Source: Hominifimenecus microfluidus (GTDB lineage: Bacteria; Bacillota; Clostridia; Lachnospirales; Lachnospiraceae). Taken from it: a DNA stretch of 64,000 bases. The notes under the pieces were generated by a model. That model did not search any database and was not told the DNA's origin. It saw nothing but the letters and a program-made list of their open reading frames with translations. The position numbers and the translations under genes were made by a program. The stretch is taken from assembly GCA_020687485.1 (NCBI GenBank), contig JAJEQR010000008.1:46220-110219 (forward strand), written 5' to 3'. Positions 41,018 through 50,634 of the stretch are shown one piece after another; within the stretch, counting starts at the first letter, position 1, and the number at the start of each line of letters is the position of its first letter.

Positions 41018-42310
41018 TTATTTATTCTCATTCTCATCTTCGTTCGGACATTCCTTCGGTTCCGGCAGGATGACGCGCACCAGCTCGATACGGTTGCGGT
41101 CTACTTTCTCGGCCTTGAAGTGATAGCCGTCCTCACTCGTGACGGATTCGCCCTGCTCCGGGAAATGATCCAGCAGGCCGACCAGATAGCCGCCGATGGA
41201 ATCGTAATCCTCGCTCTGCAGGTCACTGCCGATCTCATCATTTAGATCATCCAGGCGGTAGGAACCGGCCACCAGATATTCGCGGTCGCGAACCTTCTGG
41301 ATATCATTCAATTCGGATTCATCGAATTCATCACGGATATCACCCACGATCTCTTCCAGGATATCCTCCATCGTGATGATGCCGACGGTTGTTCCGTATT
41401 CATCCAGTACAATCGACATCGGGATGGTCGCCTGACGCATCTCATGGAACAGCTCGTGTGTATTCTTAAATTCGTGCGTGTAATACGCTTCCCGCATGTA
41501 ATCGCGGATGGCGAACGGCGTTCCCTGCTTATACAGAACCAGATCCTTCATATTCAGAATGCCGACGACATTGTCCGGGCTTTCCTCATAGATCGGGATT
41601 CGGGTGAAGCGTTCTTCTCGGAAGATATCCAGCAGATCTTCGTAAGAAGTCTCTATATCTGCAAATACGACATCTACACGGGGGATCATAACATCCTTCG
41701 CCTGTGAGTCGCTTAAGTCGAACACATTCGTGATCATTTCCTTCTCATCGGATTCGATGACGCCTTCCTCATGGCTGACTTCCACAATTGTTCGAAGTTC
41801 ATCTTCCGTCATCAGCTCGCCCTTCTCATTCGGGTTTACTCTCATGAGAAAGAGATACGCTCTGGAGAAGAGATTCACAATGAAAATCAGAGGGGTTAGA
41901 GCTGTCATCAGAAAATGGATGACAGATACGTTTTTGAGTGCCAGCCGCTCCGCGCGGATGGTAGCGATCGTCTTCGGAGAGATCTCACCGAAGATAAGTA
42001 TGACCAGCGTTAAGAGTCCGGTACCGATCCCAACGGCCAGGTTGCCGCCAATCTTGTTGGCAAGCACCGTGGCGAGTGCAGATGCGCTTAAGTTTACAAT
42101 GTTGTTGCCGATCAGGATGGTTGTCAGCATCTTGCCCTGCTCTTCCAGCATCTCAAGTACGAGAGCCGCCTTTCGGTTGCCGTTCTCAGCCAGAGAGCGG
42201 AGGCGGTGGCGGTTCACGGTTGTAAGCGCAGTCTCCGAGGCAGAGAAAAATGAAGACAGATAAATCAGCATAAGTAGAACAATCAGTAGCCAGACGTCAC
42301 TTGGGTCCAA
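41018..42310 (-). CDS. HlyC/CorC (CNNM) family membrane protein with CBS pair
   Basis: A 430-residue protein. Residues 1-190 form a CNNM domain (helices at about 7-25, 60-85, 90-110, 125-150) with the signature FSASETALTTVNRHRL and FGEISPKTIA. A CBS pair follows at about 205-330 (MIPRVDVVFAD..., VLDEYGTTVGIITMEDILEEIVGDI), and a CorC_HlyC C-terminal domain at about 345-425. Family members are linked to magnesium homeostasis or sodium-driven magnesium export, with the CBS pair sensing ATP-Mg. The start is TTG 42310, with AGGAG 10 bases upstream. The protein is not tied to its neighbours; its C-terminus is rich in Glu/Asn/Asp. Confidence 0.93.
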   Translation of the reverse strand: MDPSDVWLLIVLLMLIYLSSFFSASETALTTVNRHRLRSLAENGNRKAALVLEMLEEQGKMLTTILIGNNIVNLSASALATVLANKIGGNLAVGIGTGLLTLVILIFGEISPKTIATIRAERLALKNVSVIHFLMTALTPLIFIVNLFSRAYLFLMRVNPNEKGELMTEDELRTIVEVSHEEGVIESDEKEMITNVFDLSDSQAKDVMIPRVDVVFADIETSYEDLLDIFREERFTRIPIYEESPDNVVGILNMKDLVLYKQGTPFAIRDYMREAYYTHEFKNTHELFHEMRQATIPMSIVLDEYGTTVGIITMEDILEEIVGDIRDEFDESELNDIQKVRDREYLVAGSYRLDDLNDEIGSDLQSEDYDSIGGYLVGLLDHFPEQGESVTSEDGYHFKAEKVDRNRIELVRVILPEPKECPNEDENENK

Positions 42311-42618
42311 AGTATAATCACTCCTATTCCTGTAATAAAAAATGGTAACTGCAAACTGATATCAGGGTTTACAGATTATTCCAAAATACAACCCATGATA
42401 CCATGAAAGCATTCTACAATAACGATGAAGTAATGTCAAGATTACGGGGGCATATTTGCGGGCGCATTCTAGGCAGGAGAAGAAAAAATGTGGCATGTGA
42501 AGGACGCAGCGGCCATAGAATGTAGAAGCAGTAACGATTTAGAACCATACGGATTTTTAGCAAATGCACGAATCATACGTTTCGGATTAATGCGTTCCAG
42601 ATTAGAAAGGAGAAGAAA
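42311..42618. other. Intergenic region between divergent genes
   Basis: Apart from a half copy of the palindromic repeat at 42531-42560, I find no gene and no convincing promoter for either side. AGAAAGGAGAAG at the end is the ribosome site of the gene at 42619. Confidence 0.5.
42531..42560. repeat. REP-like palindrome, half copy
   Basis: GTAACGATTTAGAACCATAC matches the left part of the copy at 49336 with one difference, but the right arm is lost. Confidence 0.6.
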
Positions 42619-42993
42619 ATGGGGGAAGAAGTGAAAAGCAGCAGGCAGGAGAGCAGAGCAGGAAAATGGCTGTATGCGTTGACGGTTAGCCTGATGGTTA
42701 CATTCCTCGGAGTTCTGGCGATCAGCTTCACGATGAGCCGTCTTCATTTTGGGAGTGATGTGCTGAGGGGACTCTGTCTGACTCTGGAAGCGGTATCTGC
42801 CTTTGCCGGAGCCATGCTGCTGGGAAAGCGAATGATGAGCCGGCGCTTTCTGTGGGGGCTGCTGCTGGGCCTTATATATTTCCTGGTTCTGTTTCTTGCC
42901 GGGCGGATCCTGTCTGGAAGTTGGAATCCGGAGGCCATGCTTCCGCTGGCTCTTTGCGCCGCCGGAGGAATGCTGGGGGGAATGTTCTCGTGA
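42619..42993 (+). CDS. TIGR04086-type small membrane protein
   Basis: A 124-residue protein with four membrane helices (about 20-38, 48-66, 75-92, 104-122), ending in the Gly-rich helix LALCAAGGMLGGMFS. This topology and size, and the position just upstream of tgt-yajC, match the TIGR04086 family of Firmicutes; its function is unknown. The ribosome site is AAAGGAGAAG. The tgt gene begins 70 bases downstream but appears to have its own promoter. Confidence 0.75.
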   Translation: MGEEVKSSRQESRAGKWLYALTVSLMVTFLGVLAISFTMSRLHFGSDVLRGLCLTLEAVSAFAGAMLLGKRMMSRRFLWGLLLGLIYFLVLFLAGRILSGSWNPEAMLPLALCAAGGMLGGMFS

Positions 42994-43028
42994 ATTTTGC
43001 AAAAAAATTGAAAAAACGGTGAAACCAC

Positions 43029-43057
43029 TTGAAAAAGAAAGGATTGTTCGATATACT
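43029..43057 (+). promoter_or_regulatory. Promoter placing the start site on the tgt ATG
   Basis: TTGAAA (43029-43034), a 17-base spacer and TATACT (43052-43057). The expected +1, seven bases beyond, is base 43064, the A of the tgt ATG, so the message may be leaderless. Confidence 0.6.
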
Positions 43058-43063
43058 ACCCGT

Positions 43064-44203
43064 ATGTATACTTTATTAAAACAACACGGAAGAGCAAAAC
43101 GAGGGCAGTTTGAGACCGTTCATGGGACGATCCAGACACCCGTATTTATGAATGTTGGTACAGCAGCCGCCATCAAGGGGGCTGTTTCTACTGTTGATCT
43201 GCATGAGATCGGTACGCAGGTGGAGCTGTCCAATACGTATCATCTGCATGTACGCCCCGGTGATGAGGTTGTGAAGAAGCTGGGTGGTTTGCATAAGTTT
43301 ATGAACTGGGATCGCCCGATTCTGACGGATTCCGGTGGATTTCAGGTATTCTCTCTTGCGGGACTCCGCAAGATCAAGGAGGAAGGCGTACATTTCCACT
43401 CGCACGTGGATGGACGGAAGATCTTTATGGGTCCGGAGCAGAGTATGCAGATCCAGTCGAATCTCGGCTCTACGATCGCCATGGCGTTTGATGAGTGCAT
43501 CCCGAATCCGTCCACGCGGGAATATGTGGAGAATAGTGTGGCGCGCACAACCCGCTGGCTGATTCGCTGCAAAGCGGAGCTGGAGCGCCTGAATGGCCTG
43601 CCGGATACAGTGAATCCGCACCAGATGTTGTTCGGCATTAACCAGGGCGGCACGTATGCGGACATCCGGATCGAGCACGCGAAGCGTATCTCCGAGCTGG
43701 ATCTCGCAGGATATGCGGTTGGCGGCCTGGCGGTTGGCGAGAGTCACGAGGAGATGTATCATATCCTGGACGAGACGGTTCCGTATCTGCCTTTGGAGAA
43801 GCCGACCTACCTGATGGGAGTCGGAACTCCGGCGAATATTCTGGAAGCGGTGGATCGCGGCGTGGATTTCTTCGACTGTGTATATCCCAGCCGGAACGGA
43901 AGACACGGACATGTCTATACGAATTATGGCAAGAAGAACCTGCTGAACGCGAAGTTCGAGCTGGACGACCGTCCCATCGAACCCGGCTGCAACTGTCCGG
44001 CCTGCCGTAATTACAGCCGCGCGTATATCCGTCACCTGCTGAAGGCTGGCGAGATGCTGGGCATGCGTCTGTGCGTCCTGCACAACCTGTACTTCTATAA
44101 TACGATGATGCAGGAGATCCGCGACGCGCTGGATGAGGATCGCTGGCCGGAGTACAAGAAGTGGAAGCTGACGGCAGTAAGCGGAGAGAGAACAGAGCCG
44201 TAG
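43064..44203 (+). CDS. tgt: tRNA-guanine transglycosylase
   Basis: A 379-residue enzyme that exchanges guanine-34 for preQ1 in the queuosine pathway. It shows ILTDSGGFQVFSL (substrate-binding Asp), the GGLAVGES block, the second catalytic Asp region DFFDCVYPSRNGRHG, and the zinc site CNCPAC...H at about 305-340. I chose ATG 43064 (MYTLLKQHGRAKRGQF), the usual clostridial N-terminus; the longer frame to 42896 runs through the previous gene. No Shine-Dalgarno site is seen close to it (AAAGGA ends 21 bases away), which fits a leaderless message. yajC follows, a common clostridial pairing. Confidence 0.95.
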   Translation: MYTLLKQHGRAKRGQFETVHGTIQTPVFMNVGTAAAIKGAVSTVDLHEIGTQVELSNTYHLHVRPGDEVVKKLGGLHKFMNWDRPILTDSGGFQVFSLAGLRKIKEEGVHFHSHVDGRKIFMGPEQSMQIQSNLGSTIAMAFDECIPNPSTREYVENSVARTTRWLIRCKAELERLNGLPDTVNPHQMLFGINQGGTYADIRIEHAKRISELDLAGYAVGGLAVGESHEEMYHILDETVPYLPLEKPTYLMGVGTPANILEAVDRGVDFFDCVYPSRNGRHGHVYTNYGKKNLLNAKFELDDRPIEPGCNCPACRNYSRAYIRHLLKAGEMLGMRLCVLHNLYFYNTMMQEIRDALDEDRWPEYKKWKLTAVSGERTEP

Positions 44204-44260
44204 GCTTTGATCTGATATAAAATAACGATTCAAGAAACAAAAGTTTTAGGAGGAAGATTT

Positions 44261-44572
44261 ATGAATTTCTTGGCAGCAACTGAGTCCAACGGCGGCATGG
44301 GTATAGGATTCTGGGTGGTTTACATTGTCATCATCGTAGCATTTATGTATTTCCTGATGATCCGCCCGCAGAAGAAGCAGAAGAAGGAACAGGCAGCTCT
44401 GTTCTCCAGCATGGCAATTGGCGACAGCGTGCTTACCAGCAGCGGTTTCTACGGCGTAATCATCGACATCACCGACGATATGGTGATCGTAGAGTTCGGC
44501 AGCAACAAGAACTGCCGCATCCCGATGCAGAAGTCTGCGGTTGTTCAGATTGAGAAGCCCAGTGTAGAGTAA
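44261..44572 (+). CDS. yajC: Sec translocase accessory subunit YajC
   Basis: A 103-residue single-span membrane protein. The N-terminus faces out, the helix covers about residues 16-35 (WVVYIVIIVAFMYFLMI), followed at once by the family motif RPQKKQKKE and a cytoplasmic SH3-like beta domain (IGDSVLTSSGFYGVIIDI). It associates with SecDF-YidC in protein export. The ribosome site is AGGAGGAAG. A terminator follows (44597-44637). Confidence 0.95.
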   Translation: MNFLAATESNGGMGIGFWVVYIVIIVAFMYFLMIRPQKKQKKEQAALFSSMAIGDSVLTSSGFYGVIIDITDDMVIVEFGSNKNCRIPMQKSAVVQIEKPSVE

Positions 44573-44596
44573 TCGTAAGTAAGAAATCAGGCATAG

Positions 44597-44637
44597 AAAC
44601 CGGAGAGGACACATCAGTCCGTTCTCCGGTTTTTTAT
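44597..44637 (+). terminator. Rho-independent terminator after yajC
   Basis: AAACCGGAGA (44597-44606) pairs with TCTCCGGTTT (44623-44632), inner GGAC/GTCC stem, followed by TTTATTTTT. Confidence 0.9.
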
Positions 44638-44737
44638 TTTTCTGCCCTTCCTGAGCTTTTTGCCCGATTTATAGCGATTTTAATGGCAAAAATTTAACAA
44701 TTATATAAGAAAACGGAGAAAATCGACGGATTAGCAG

Positions 44738-44766
44738 TTGAAAAACAGGAAAAAGTACGCTATTAT
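44738..44766 (+). promoter_or_regulatory. Promoter of the leuB-ilvD-ilvB operon
   Basis: TTGAAA (44738-44743), a 17-base spacer and TATTAT (44761-44766). The leader is about 75 bases. Confidence 0.65.
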
Positions 44767-44771
44767 TAAAG

Positions 44772-44820
44772 ATAACATTTTTTGTTATGATATCAGGGAT
44801 TTGTGCCATCCTGGCATCCC
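44772..44820 (+). promoter_or_regulatory. Two hairpins in the leuB leader
   Basis: ATAACA/TGTTAT (44772-44777, 44783-44788) is followed by GGGA...TGCCA-TCC-TGGCA-TCCC (44796-44820). No leader peptide, T-box or terminator run is evident, so these may only affect stability or translation. Confidence 0.4.
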
Positions 44821-44847
44821 AAATTTACGATACATTAGGAGAAGAAG

Positions 44848-45930
44848 ATGAAGTATAATATCGCAGTCATTCCAGGAGACGGAATTGGCCCGGAGATCGT
44901 GGGCGAAGCTCAGAGGGTTCTGGATGCCGTAGGAAAGAAATTCGGACATGAATTCAATTACACGAAGGTGCTGATGGGCGGTTGCTCGATTGATGTTCAC
45001 GGCGTGCCTCTGACGGAGGAAGCACTGCAGACCTGTAAGGACAGCGACTCCGTACTGCTCGGCGCGGTCGGCGGTAATGTGGGTATGTCCAACTGGTACA
45101 ATCGTCCGCCGCAGGAGCGTCCCGAAGCTGGTCTTCTGGCACTGCGTAAGGGACTGGAATTATTTGCGAATATCCGTCCGGCGTATCTTTACCCGGAATT
45201 GAAGGATCGCTGCCCGCTGCGTGATGAGGTTATTGGCGAAGGTTTCGATATGGTTATCATGAGAGAGCTGACCGGCGGTCTGTATTTCGGCAAGCGCTTC
45301 ACGGAGGAAGTGAACGGTGTGCAGAAGGCAACCGATACTCTGACTTATGATGAGAACGAGATCCGCCGTATCGCGATCAAGGGCTTTGAGATCGCCAGAA
45401 AGCGTCGTCACAAGGTAATCAGCGTGGATAAGGCGAACGTGCTGGATTCCTCCCGCCTGTGGCGCAAGGTCGTAGAGGAAGTGGCGAAGGAGTATCCGGA
45501 TGTAGAGCTGTCCCATATGCTGGTAGATAACTGCGCGATGCAGCTGGTGAAGACTCCTGGTCAGTTCGACGTTATCTTGACCGAGAATATGTTCGGCGAT
45601 ATCCTTTCCGATGAGGCGAGCGAAGTAACCGGTTCCATCGGCATGCTGAGCTCCGCAAGTCTGGGCGCTACCAAGCTGGGGCTGTATGAGCCGAGCCACG
45701 GTTCCGCTCCGGATATCGCGGGTCTTGGTATTGCGAACCCGATTGCCACGATTCTGTCCGCGGCGATGATGCTTCGTTATTCCTTCGATATGAAGGAAGA
45801 ACCGGATGCCATCGAGAATGCGGTGAAGCAGGTACTGGCAGATGGTTACCGTACTGGAGATATCTGGTCTGAAGGTTGCAAGAAGGTTGGCACCACAGAG
45901 ATGGGTGCTGCCATCATTGAGAGACTGTAA
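44848..45930 (+). CDS. leuB: 3-isopropylmalate dehydrogenase
   Basis: A 360-residue NAD-dependent beta-decarboxylating dehydrogenase of leucine synthesis. The N-terminus shows [37 protein letters not shown] carries the substrate arginines; [13 protein letters not shown], the Asp-rich [12 protein letters not shown] and [12 protein letters not shown] follow. The last two bind metal and NAD. LeuB rather than isocitrate dehydrogenase is indicated by length and the ELTGGLYFG block. The gap to ilvD is 27 bases with AAGGAGAAG. leuA, leuC and leuD are not in the window. Confidence 0.97.
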   Translation: MKYNIAVIPGDGIGPEIVGEAQRVLDAVGKKFGHEFNYTKVLMGGCSIDVHGVPLTEEALQTCKDSDSVLLGAVGGNVGMSNWYNRPPQERPEAGLLALRKGLELFANIRPAYLYPELKDRCPLRDEVIGEGFDMVIMRELTGGLYFGKRFTEEVNGVQKATDTLTYDENEIRRIAIKGFEIARKRRHKVISVDKANVLDSSRLWRKVVEEVAKEYPDVELSHMLVDNCAMQLVKTPGQFDVILTENMFGDILSDEASEVTGSIGMLSSASLGATKLGLYEPSHGSAPDIAGLGIANPIATILSAAMMLRYSFDMKEEPDAIENAVKQVLADGYRTGDIWSEGCKKVGTTEMGAAIIERL

Positions 45931-45957
45931 GGTTTGTTTTTATAAGGAGAAGTTGTA

Positions 45958-47625
45958 ATGAGAAGAAGTGATTCTGTAACAAAGGGGATGCAGCAGGCAC
46001 CCCATCGTTCTCTGTTTAATGCGCTGGGATTGACGGAAGAAGAGATGAACCGTCCGTTGGTCGGCATCGTCAGCTCCTATAATGAGATCGTTCCCGGTCA
46101 TATGAATCTGGACAAGATCGTAGAGGCTGTTAAGCTGGGTGTATCCATGGCAGGCGGAACCCCGATCGTATTTCCGGCGATCGCAGTCTGCGACGGTATC
46201 GCCATGGGCCATATCGGTATGAAGTACTCTCTGGTAACCCGTGATCTGATCGCGGATTCCACCGAGGCGATGGCGATGGCGCACGCGTTCGATGCTCTGG
46301 TTATGGTTCCCAACTGTGACAAGAACGTTCCCGGTCTGCTGATGGCGGCAGCCCGTGTGAATATCCCCACCGTATTTGTAAGCGGCGGCCCGATGCTGGC
46401 CGGCCATGTCAAGGGACAGAAGAGAAGCCTGTCCAGCATGTTCGAGGCAGTTGGCTCCTACAGCGCCGGTACGATGACCGAGGAGGATGTCAGAGAGTTC
46501 GAGCATAAGGTATGCCCGACCTGCGGTTCCTGCTCCGGCATGTACACCGCGAACAGCATGAACTGCCTGACTGAGGTACTCGGCATGGGCCTTCAGGGCA
46601 ACGGTACGATCCCTGCAGTATATTCCGAGCGTATCAAGCTGGCGAAGCATGCCGGCATGAAGGTTATGGAGCTCCTGGAGAAGAATATCCGCCCCAGAGA
46701 TATCATGACCGAAAAAGCATTCATGAATGCCCTGACGGTAGATATGGCTCTTGGATGCAGCACCAATAGTATGCTGCATCTGCCGGCGATCGCTCATGAA
46801 GCCGGTGTGGAGCTGAATGTGGATATCGCGAATGAAGTAAGCGCACGTACCCCGAACCTGTGTCATTTGGCTCCGGCAGGCCCTACCTATATGGAAGACC
46901 TGAATGAGGCCGGTGGCGTATACGCGGTTATGAATGAGCTGAATAAGAAGAACCTGCTGCATACGGATATCATCACGGCGACCGGCAAGACCGTAGGTGA
47001 GAACATTGCCGGTTGTGTAAATAAGAATCCGGAAGTTATCCGTCCCATCGACAATCCCTACAGCCCGGTCGGCGGTCTGGCGATCCTGCGCGGTAATCTG
47101 GCTCCGAATGCCTGTGTCGTTAAGCGTTCCGCGGTTGTTCCGGAGATGCTGAAGCACGAAGGCCCGGCGCGTGTCTTCGACAGTGAGGATGACGCAATCG
47201 TAGCCATCAAGGGCGGCAAGATTGTTCCCGGCGATGTTGTTGTTATTCGTTACGAAGGCCCGAAGGGCGGCCCCGGTATGCGTGAGATGCTGAATCCGAC
47301 CTCCGCAATCGCAGGTATGGGTCTTGGCTCCAGTGTGGCCCTGATCACCGATGGACGTTTCAGCGGTGCTTCCCGCGGCGCTTCTATCGGACACGTTGCT
47401 CCCGAAGCAGCGATGGGCGGCCCGATTGCGCTGGTAGAAGAGGGCGATATTATTTCCATCGACATCGATGCCTGCAAGCTGATGCTGAAGGTATCGGATG
47501 AGGAGCTGGAAGCAAGAAGAGCAAAGTGGCAGCCCCGCGAGCCGAAGGTAACAACCGGCTACCTGGCACGCTATGCAAAGATGGTAACATCTGCGGATCG
47601 CGGCGCTATTCTTGAGCTTAAGTAA
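45958..47625 (+). CDS. ilvD: Dihydroxy-acid dehydratase
   Basis: A 555-residue iron-sulfur dehydratase for valine, isoleucine and leucine synthesis. Cluster ligands are in [15 protein letters not shown] and [18 protein letters not shown]; substrate and metal regions are [14 protein letters not shown] and [17 protein letters not shown]. Full length. It stands second in the leuB-ilvD-ilvB operon; the frame ends 43 bases before ilvB. Confidence 0.98.
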   Translation: MRRSDSVTKGMQQAPHRSLFNALGLTEEEMNRPLVGIVSSYNEIVPGHMNLDKIVEAVKLGVSMAGGTPIVFPAIAVCDGIAMGHIGMKYSLVTRDLIADSTEAMAMAHAFDALVMVPNCDKNVPGLLMAAARVNIPTVFVSGGPMLAGHVKGQKRSLSSMFEAVGSYSAGTMTEEDVREFEHKVCPTCGSCSGMYTANSMNCLTEVLGMGLQGNGTIPAVYSERIKLAKHAGMKVMELLEKNIRPRDIMTEKAFMNALTVDMALGCSTNSMLHLPAIAHEAGVELNVDIANEVSARTPNLCHLAPAGPTYMEDLNEAGGVYAVMNELNKKNLLHTDIITATGKTVGENIAGCVNKNPEVIRPIDNPYSPVGGLAILRGNLAPNACVVKRSAVVPEMLKHEGPARVFDSEDDAIVAIKGGKIVPGDVVVIRYEGPKGGPGMREMLNPTSAIAGMGLGSSVALITDGRFSGASRGASIGHVAPEAAMGGPIALVEEGDIISIDIDACKLMLKVSDEELEARRAKWQPREPKVTTGYLARYAKMVTSADRGAILELK

Positions 47626-47668
47626 TTATCGTCCGCATCTCACATATATAAAAGGAGAAATCACTCGA

Positions 47669-49339
47669 ATGCAGTTAAATGGATCACAGATCGTGATGGA
47701 ATGCCTGCTGGAACAGGGGGTAGATACCGTATTCGGCTACCCGGGCGGCGCCATCCTGAATATTTACGATGCTTTGTATGAGTATTCCGACCGCATCCGT
47801 CATATCCTGACCTCTCATGAGCAGGGAGCTTCGCATGCGGCTGACGGTTATGCCCGCGCAACTGGTAAGGTAGGCGTATGTATGGCCACCTCCGGCCCCG
47901 GCGCAACCAATCTGGTTACCGGTATCGCAACTGCGTATATGGATTCGATCCCGCTGGTTGCGATTACCGCGAATGTAGGAACCGCGCTTCTTGGCAAGGA
48001 TTCCTTCCAGGAGATCGATATCGCAGGCGTAACGATGCCGATCACCAAGTACAGCATGATTATTAAGAACGTAAAGGATCTGGCTCCCGCCATCCGCAAG
48101 GCGTTCCGCATTGCGCAGACCGGCCGTCCAGGCCCTGTTCTGCTGGATATTACCAAGGATGTCACCGGAGCGATGTGCGAATACCTTTCAGTAGAACCGG
48201 AACCTATCGCAAGACAGAAATTTTCTATCCAGGAGCCGGATATCATCCAGGCACTGGATCTGATTGAGAAAGCGGAACGCCCCATGATCTTCGCCGGCGG
48301 CGGCGTGATCCTTTCCGACGCTTCCGAGGAGTTGGCGGAGTTTGCCCGCCGTTTGGATGCGCCGGTAACCTGCTCTCTGATGGCGCAGGGTGCTTTCGAT
48401 CAGGCAAATCCCAGATATACCGGCATGCTCGGCATGCACGGTACGAAGACCAGCAACTATGCGGTGACCGAGTGCGATCTTCTGGTTGCCATCGGTGTTC
48501 GCTTCAGCGACCGCTGTACCGGCAACACGGCGACGTTCGCAAAGAACGCGAAGATCCTTCAGTTGGATGTGGATCCTGCGGAGATCAACAAGAATGTGAT
48601 GACGGACGCTTCTGTGATCGGCGATGTAAAGCTGATCCTGGATGTCCTCAATTCCCGTATGGGTGAGCAGCATCATCCGGAATGGCTGGCACATGTCAGT
48701 GATATGCAGCAGAAGTATCCGCTGACTTACCCGGCAGATGTACTGACCGGCCCCGGCGTTATCGCGAAGGTTTCCGAGCTGACGAAGGGCGACGCGATCA
48801 TCACCACGGATGTTGGTCAGCATCAGATGTGGAGCGCTCAGTATTATACATACCGCTCACCCCGTACCTTTTTGAGTTCTGGCGGCCTTGGCACGATGGG
48901 TTACGGCGTAGGTGCCTCCATCGGTGCGCAAGTAGCGCATCCGGATAAGAGAGTCATCAACTTTACCGGCGACGGATGTTTCCGCATGAACTTCAACGAG
49001 ATTGCGACGATTACCCGCAACAACCTTCCGATCGTTACCGTGATTATCAACAATCATGTACTCGGAATGGTTCGTCAGTGGCAGACGCTTTTCTACGGAA
49101 AGCGCTACTCCAATACCATTCTGGAAGACAAGATGGACTTCGTAAAGCTGGTAGAGGCCATGGGCGCGAAGGGGTATCGTGTCCGCAGTATGGAGGAGCT
49201 GGAGCCGACCTTAAAGGAAGCCATGGAGCTCCATGCCCCCGTTGTGATTGAGTGTATTGTCGATCATGACGATAAGGTATTCCCGATGGTGGCTCCCGGA
49301 GCCAGCATTGATGATGTCTTCAGTGCGGAAGACATGTAA
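47669..49339 (+). CDS. ilvB: Acetolactate synthase large subunit
   Basis: A 556-residue thiamine diphosphate enzyme joining two pyruvates (or pyruvate and 2-oxobutyrate). The catalytic Glu lies in LTSHEQGASHAADGYAR; VFGYPGGAILNIYDAL precedes it, and the diphosphate-Mg motif GDGCFRMNFNEIATITRNN is near the C-terminus. I chose ATG 47669 (AAGGAG upstream, MQLNGSQIV); the 47612 start overlaps ilvD and has no ribosome site. No ilvN small subunit follows, so the regulatory subunit is encoded elsewhere or absent. The stop codon lies within the palindromic repeat at 49336-49384. Confidence 0.96.
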   Translation: MQLNGSQIVMECLLEQGVDTVFGYPGGAILNIYDALYEYSDRIRHILTSHEQGASHAADGYARATGKVGVCMATSGPGATNLVTGIATAYMDSIPLVAITANVGTALLGKDSFQEIDIAGVTMPITKYSMIIKNVKDLAPAIRKAFRIAQTGRPGPVLLDITKDVTGAMCEYLSVEPEPIARQKFSIQEPDIIQALDLIEKAERPMIFAGGGVILSDASEELAEFARRLDAPVTCSLMAQGAFDQANPRYTGMLGMHGTKTSNYAVTECDLLVAIGVRFSDRCTGNTATFAKNAKILQLDVDPAEINKNVMTDASVIGDVKLILDVLNSRMGEQHHPEWLAHVSDMQQKYPLTYPADVLTGPGVIAKVSELTKGDAIITTDVGQHQMWSAQYYTYRSPRTFLSSGGLGTMGYGVGASIGAQVAHPDKRVINFTGDGCFRMNFNEIATITRNNLPIVTVIINNHVLGMVRQWQTLFYGKRYSNTILEDKMDFVKLVEAMGAKGYRVRSMEELEPTLKEAMELHAPVVIECIVDHDDKVFPMVAPGASIDDVFSAEDM

Positions 49340-49384
49340 CGATTCAGAACCATACGGAATCGAGCTGAGGCTCTGAAGCGTTAC
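49336..49384. repeat. REP-like palindrome, copy 2
   Basis: GTAACGATTCAG (49336-49347) is mirrored by CTGAAGCGTTAC (49373-49384), one mismatch. As at 4019, the TAA in the left arm is the stop codon of the gene before (here ilvB). Confidence 0.75.
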
Positions 49385-49439
49385 AGTTATGACAATTTCT
49401 ACGCATGAGAAACTCTGATATTAATAAGCATTAATACGT

Positions 49440-49475
49440 GAAACGTCCATGGATAATCCCAACCATGGGCGTTTC
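49440..49475 (+). terminator. Hairpin upstream of serC (possible terminator)
   Basis: GAAACGTCCATGG (49440-49452) pairs with CCATGGGCGTTTC (49463-49475), one wobble, 10-base loop. No clear T-run follows, so termination is uncertain. Confidence 0.45.
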
Positions 49476-49530
49476 ATGGATATTAGGGTTTGTCAAAATA
49501 TAATACTATATTATAGGGGGAATAGGAAAC

Positions 49531-50613
49531 ATGAAGAGAGTCTATAATTTTTCGGCAGGTCCGGCAGTATTGCCGGAAGAGGTACTGAAAGAGGCGGCGG
49601 AGGAAATGCTGGATTACCGTGGCTGCGGTATGTCCGTCATGGAGATGAGTCACCGCTCCAAGATGTTCGATCAGATCATTAAGGAAGCGGAAGCTGACAT
49701 CCGTGATCTGATGAACATTCCGGATAATTACAAGGTGCTGTTCCTTCAGGGCGGCGGTTCCCTGCAGTTCGCCATGGTACCCATGAACCTGATGAAGAAC
49801 GGCAAAGCGGATTACATTGTAACTGGCCAGTGGGCGAAGAAAGCTTTCAAGGAAGCACAGAAGTTTGGCGACGCGAAGTGCATCGCTTCCAGTGAGGACA
49901 AAACCTTCTCTTACATTCCGGACTGCTCGGATCTTCCGGTTCGTGAGGATGCCGACTATGTGTATATCTGCGAGAACAACACGATCTACGGCACCAAGTA
50001 TAAGAAGCTGCCGAATACCAAGGGCAAACCCCTGGTAGCCGATCTCTCTTCCTGCTTCCTTTCGGAGCCGGTGGATGTAACGAAGTACGGTATGCTGTGG
50101 GGCGGTGTACAGAAGAATGTAGGTCCGGCAGGACTTGTCATCGCGATCATCCGTGAGGATCTGATCCCGCAGGAGGAGCTGCCTGGCGTACCGACCATGC
50201 TTCAGTACAAGACGCAGGCGGATGCGGCAAGCCTGTACAATACGCCGAACTGCTACGCAATCTACATCTGCGGCAAGGTATTCAAGTGGCTGAAGAAGAT
50301 GGGCGGTCTGGAAGTGATGAAGGAGCGCAACGAGAAGAAGGCGAAGATTCTGTACGATTACCTGGATTCCAGTAAGCTCTTCAAGGGCACGGTTGTTCCG
50401 GAGGATCGCTCCCTGATGAACGTACCGTTCGTCACCGGCAGCAAGGAACTGGATGCGGAGTTCGTAGCGGAAGCTCAGAAGGCCGGCTTCGAGAATCTGA
50501 AGGGACATCGTACCGTCGGCGGTATGCGTGCCAGCATCTACAACGCAATGCCGATTGAAGGCGTGGAAGCGCTGGTTGCATTCATGAAGGACTTTGAGGA
50601 AAAGCATCAGTAA
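49531..50613 (+). CDS. serC: Phosphoserine aminotransferase
   Basis: A 360-residue class V pyridoxal-phosphate transaminase converting 3-phosphohydroxypyruvate to phosphoserine. It begins YNFSAGPAVLPEEVL and has GMSVMEMSHRS and LQGGGSLQFAMVPMNL; the cofactor lysine is in GGVQKNVGPAG (about residue 195), and the C-terminal region holds GHRTVGGMRASIYNAMP. The gene is followed after 21 bases by serA, so the two steps of serine synthesis are co-transcribed, in reverse of pathway order. The ribosome site before ATG 49531 is GGGGGAATAGG. Confidence 0.97.
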   Translation: MKRVYNFSAGPAVLPEEVLKEAAEEMLDYRGCGMSVMEMSHRSKMFDQIIKEAEADIRDLMNIPDNYKVLFLQGGGSLQFAMVPMNLMKNGKADYIVTGQWAKKAFKEAQKFGDAKCIASSEDKTFSYIPDCSDLPVREDADYVYICENNTIYGTKYKKLPNTKGKPLVADLSSCFLSEPVDVTKYGMLWGGVQKNVGPAGLVIAIIREDLIPQEELPGVPTMLQYKTQADAASLYNTPNCYAIYICGKVFKWLKKMGGLEVMKERNEKKAKILYDYLDSSKLFKGTVVPEDRSLMNVPFVTGSKELDAEFVAEAQKAGFENLKGHRTVGGMRASIYNAMPIEGVEALVAFMKDFEEKHQ

Positions 50614-50634
50614 AGCAGACAGGAGGAGAATACC

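Noticed and set aside
42896..43063. Fusion of tgt with an upstream segment
   Set aside because: The extra 56 residues are an out-of-frame reading of the TIGR04086 gene and its 3' end.
44640..44847. T-box or leucine attenuator before leuB
   Set aside because: No T-box consensus, no leader peptide with Leu/Ile/Val codons and no terminator hairpin with a T-run; only two small stems.
45940..47394. 484-codon frame antisense to ilvD, and similar long antisense frames (e.g. 2196-3104, 5313-6725, 24858-25886)
   Set aside because: They are mirror frames of strongly conserved genes, with His/Arg/Gln-rich or low-complexity translations and no ribosome sites.
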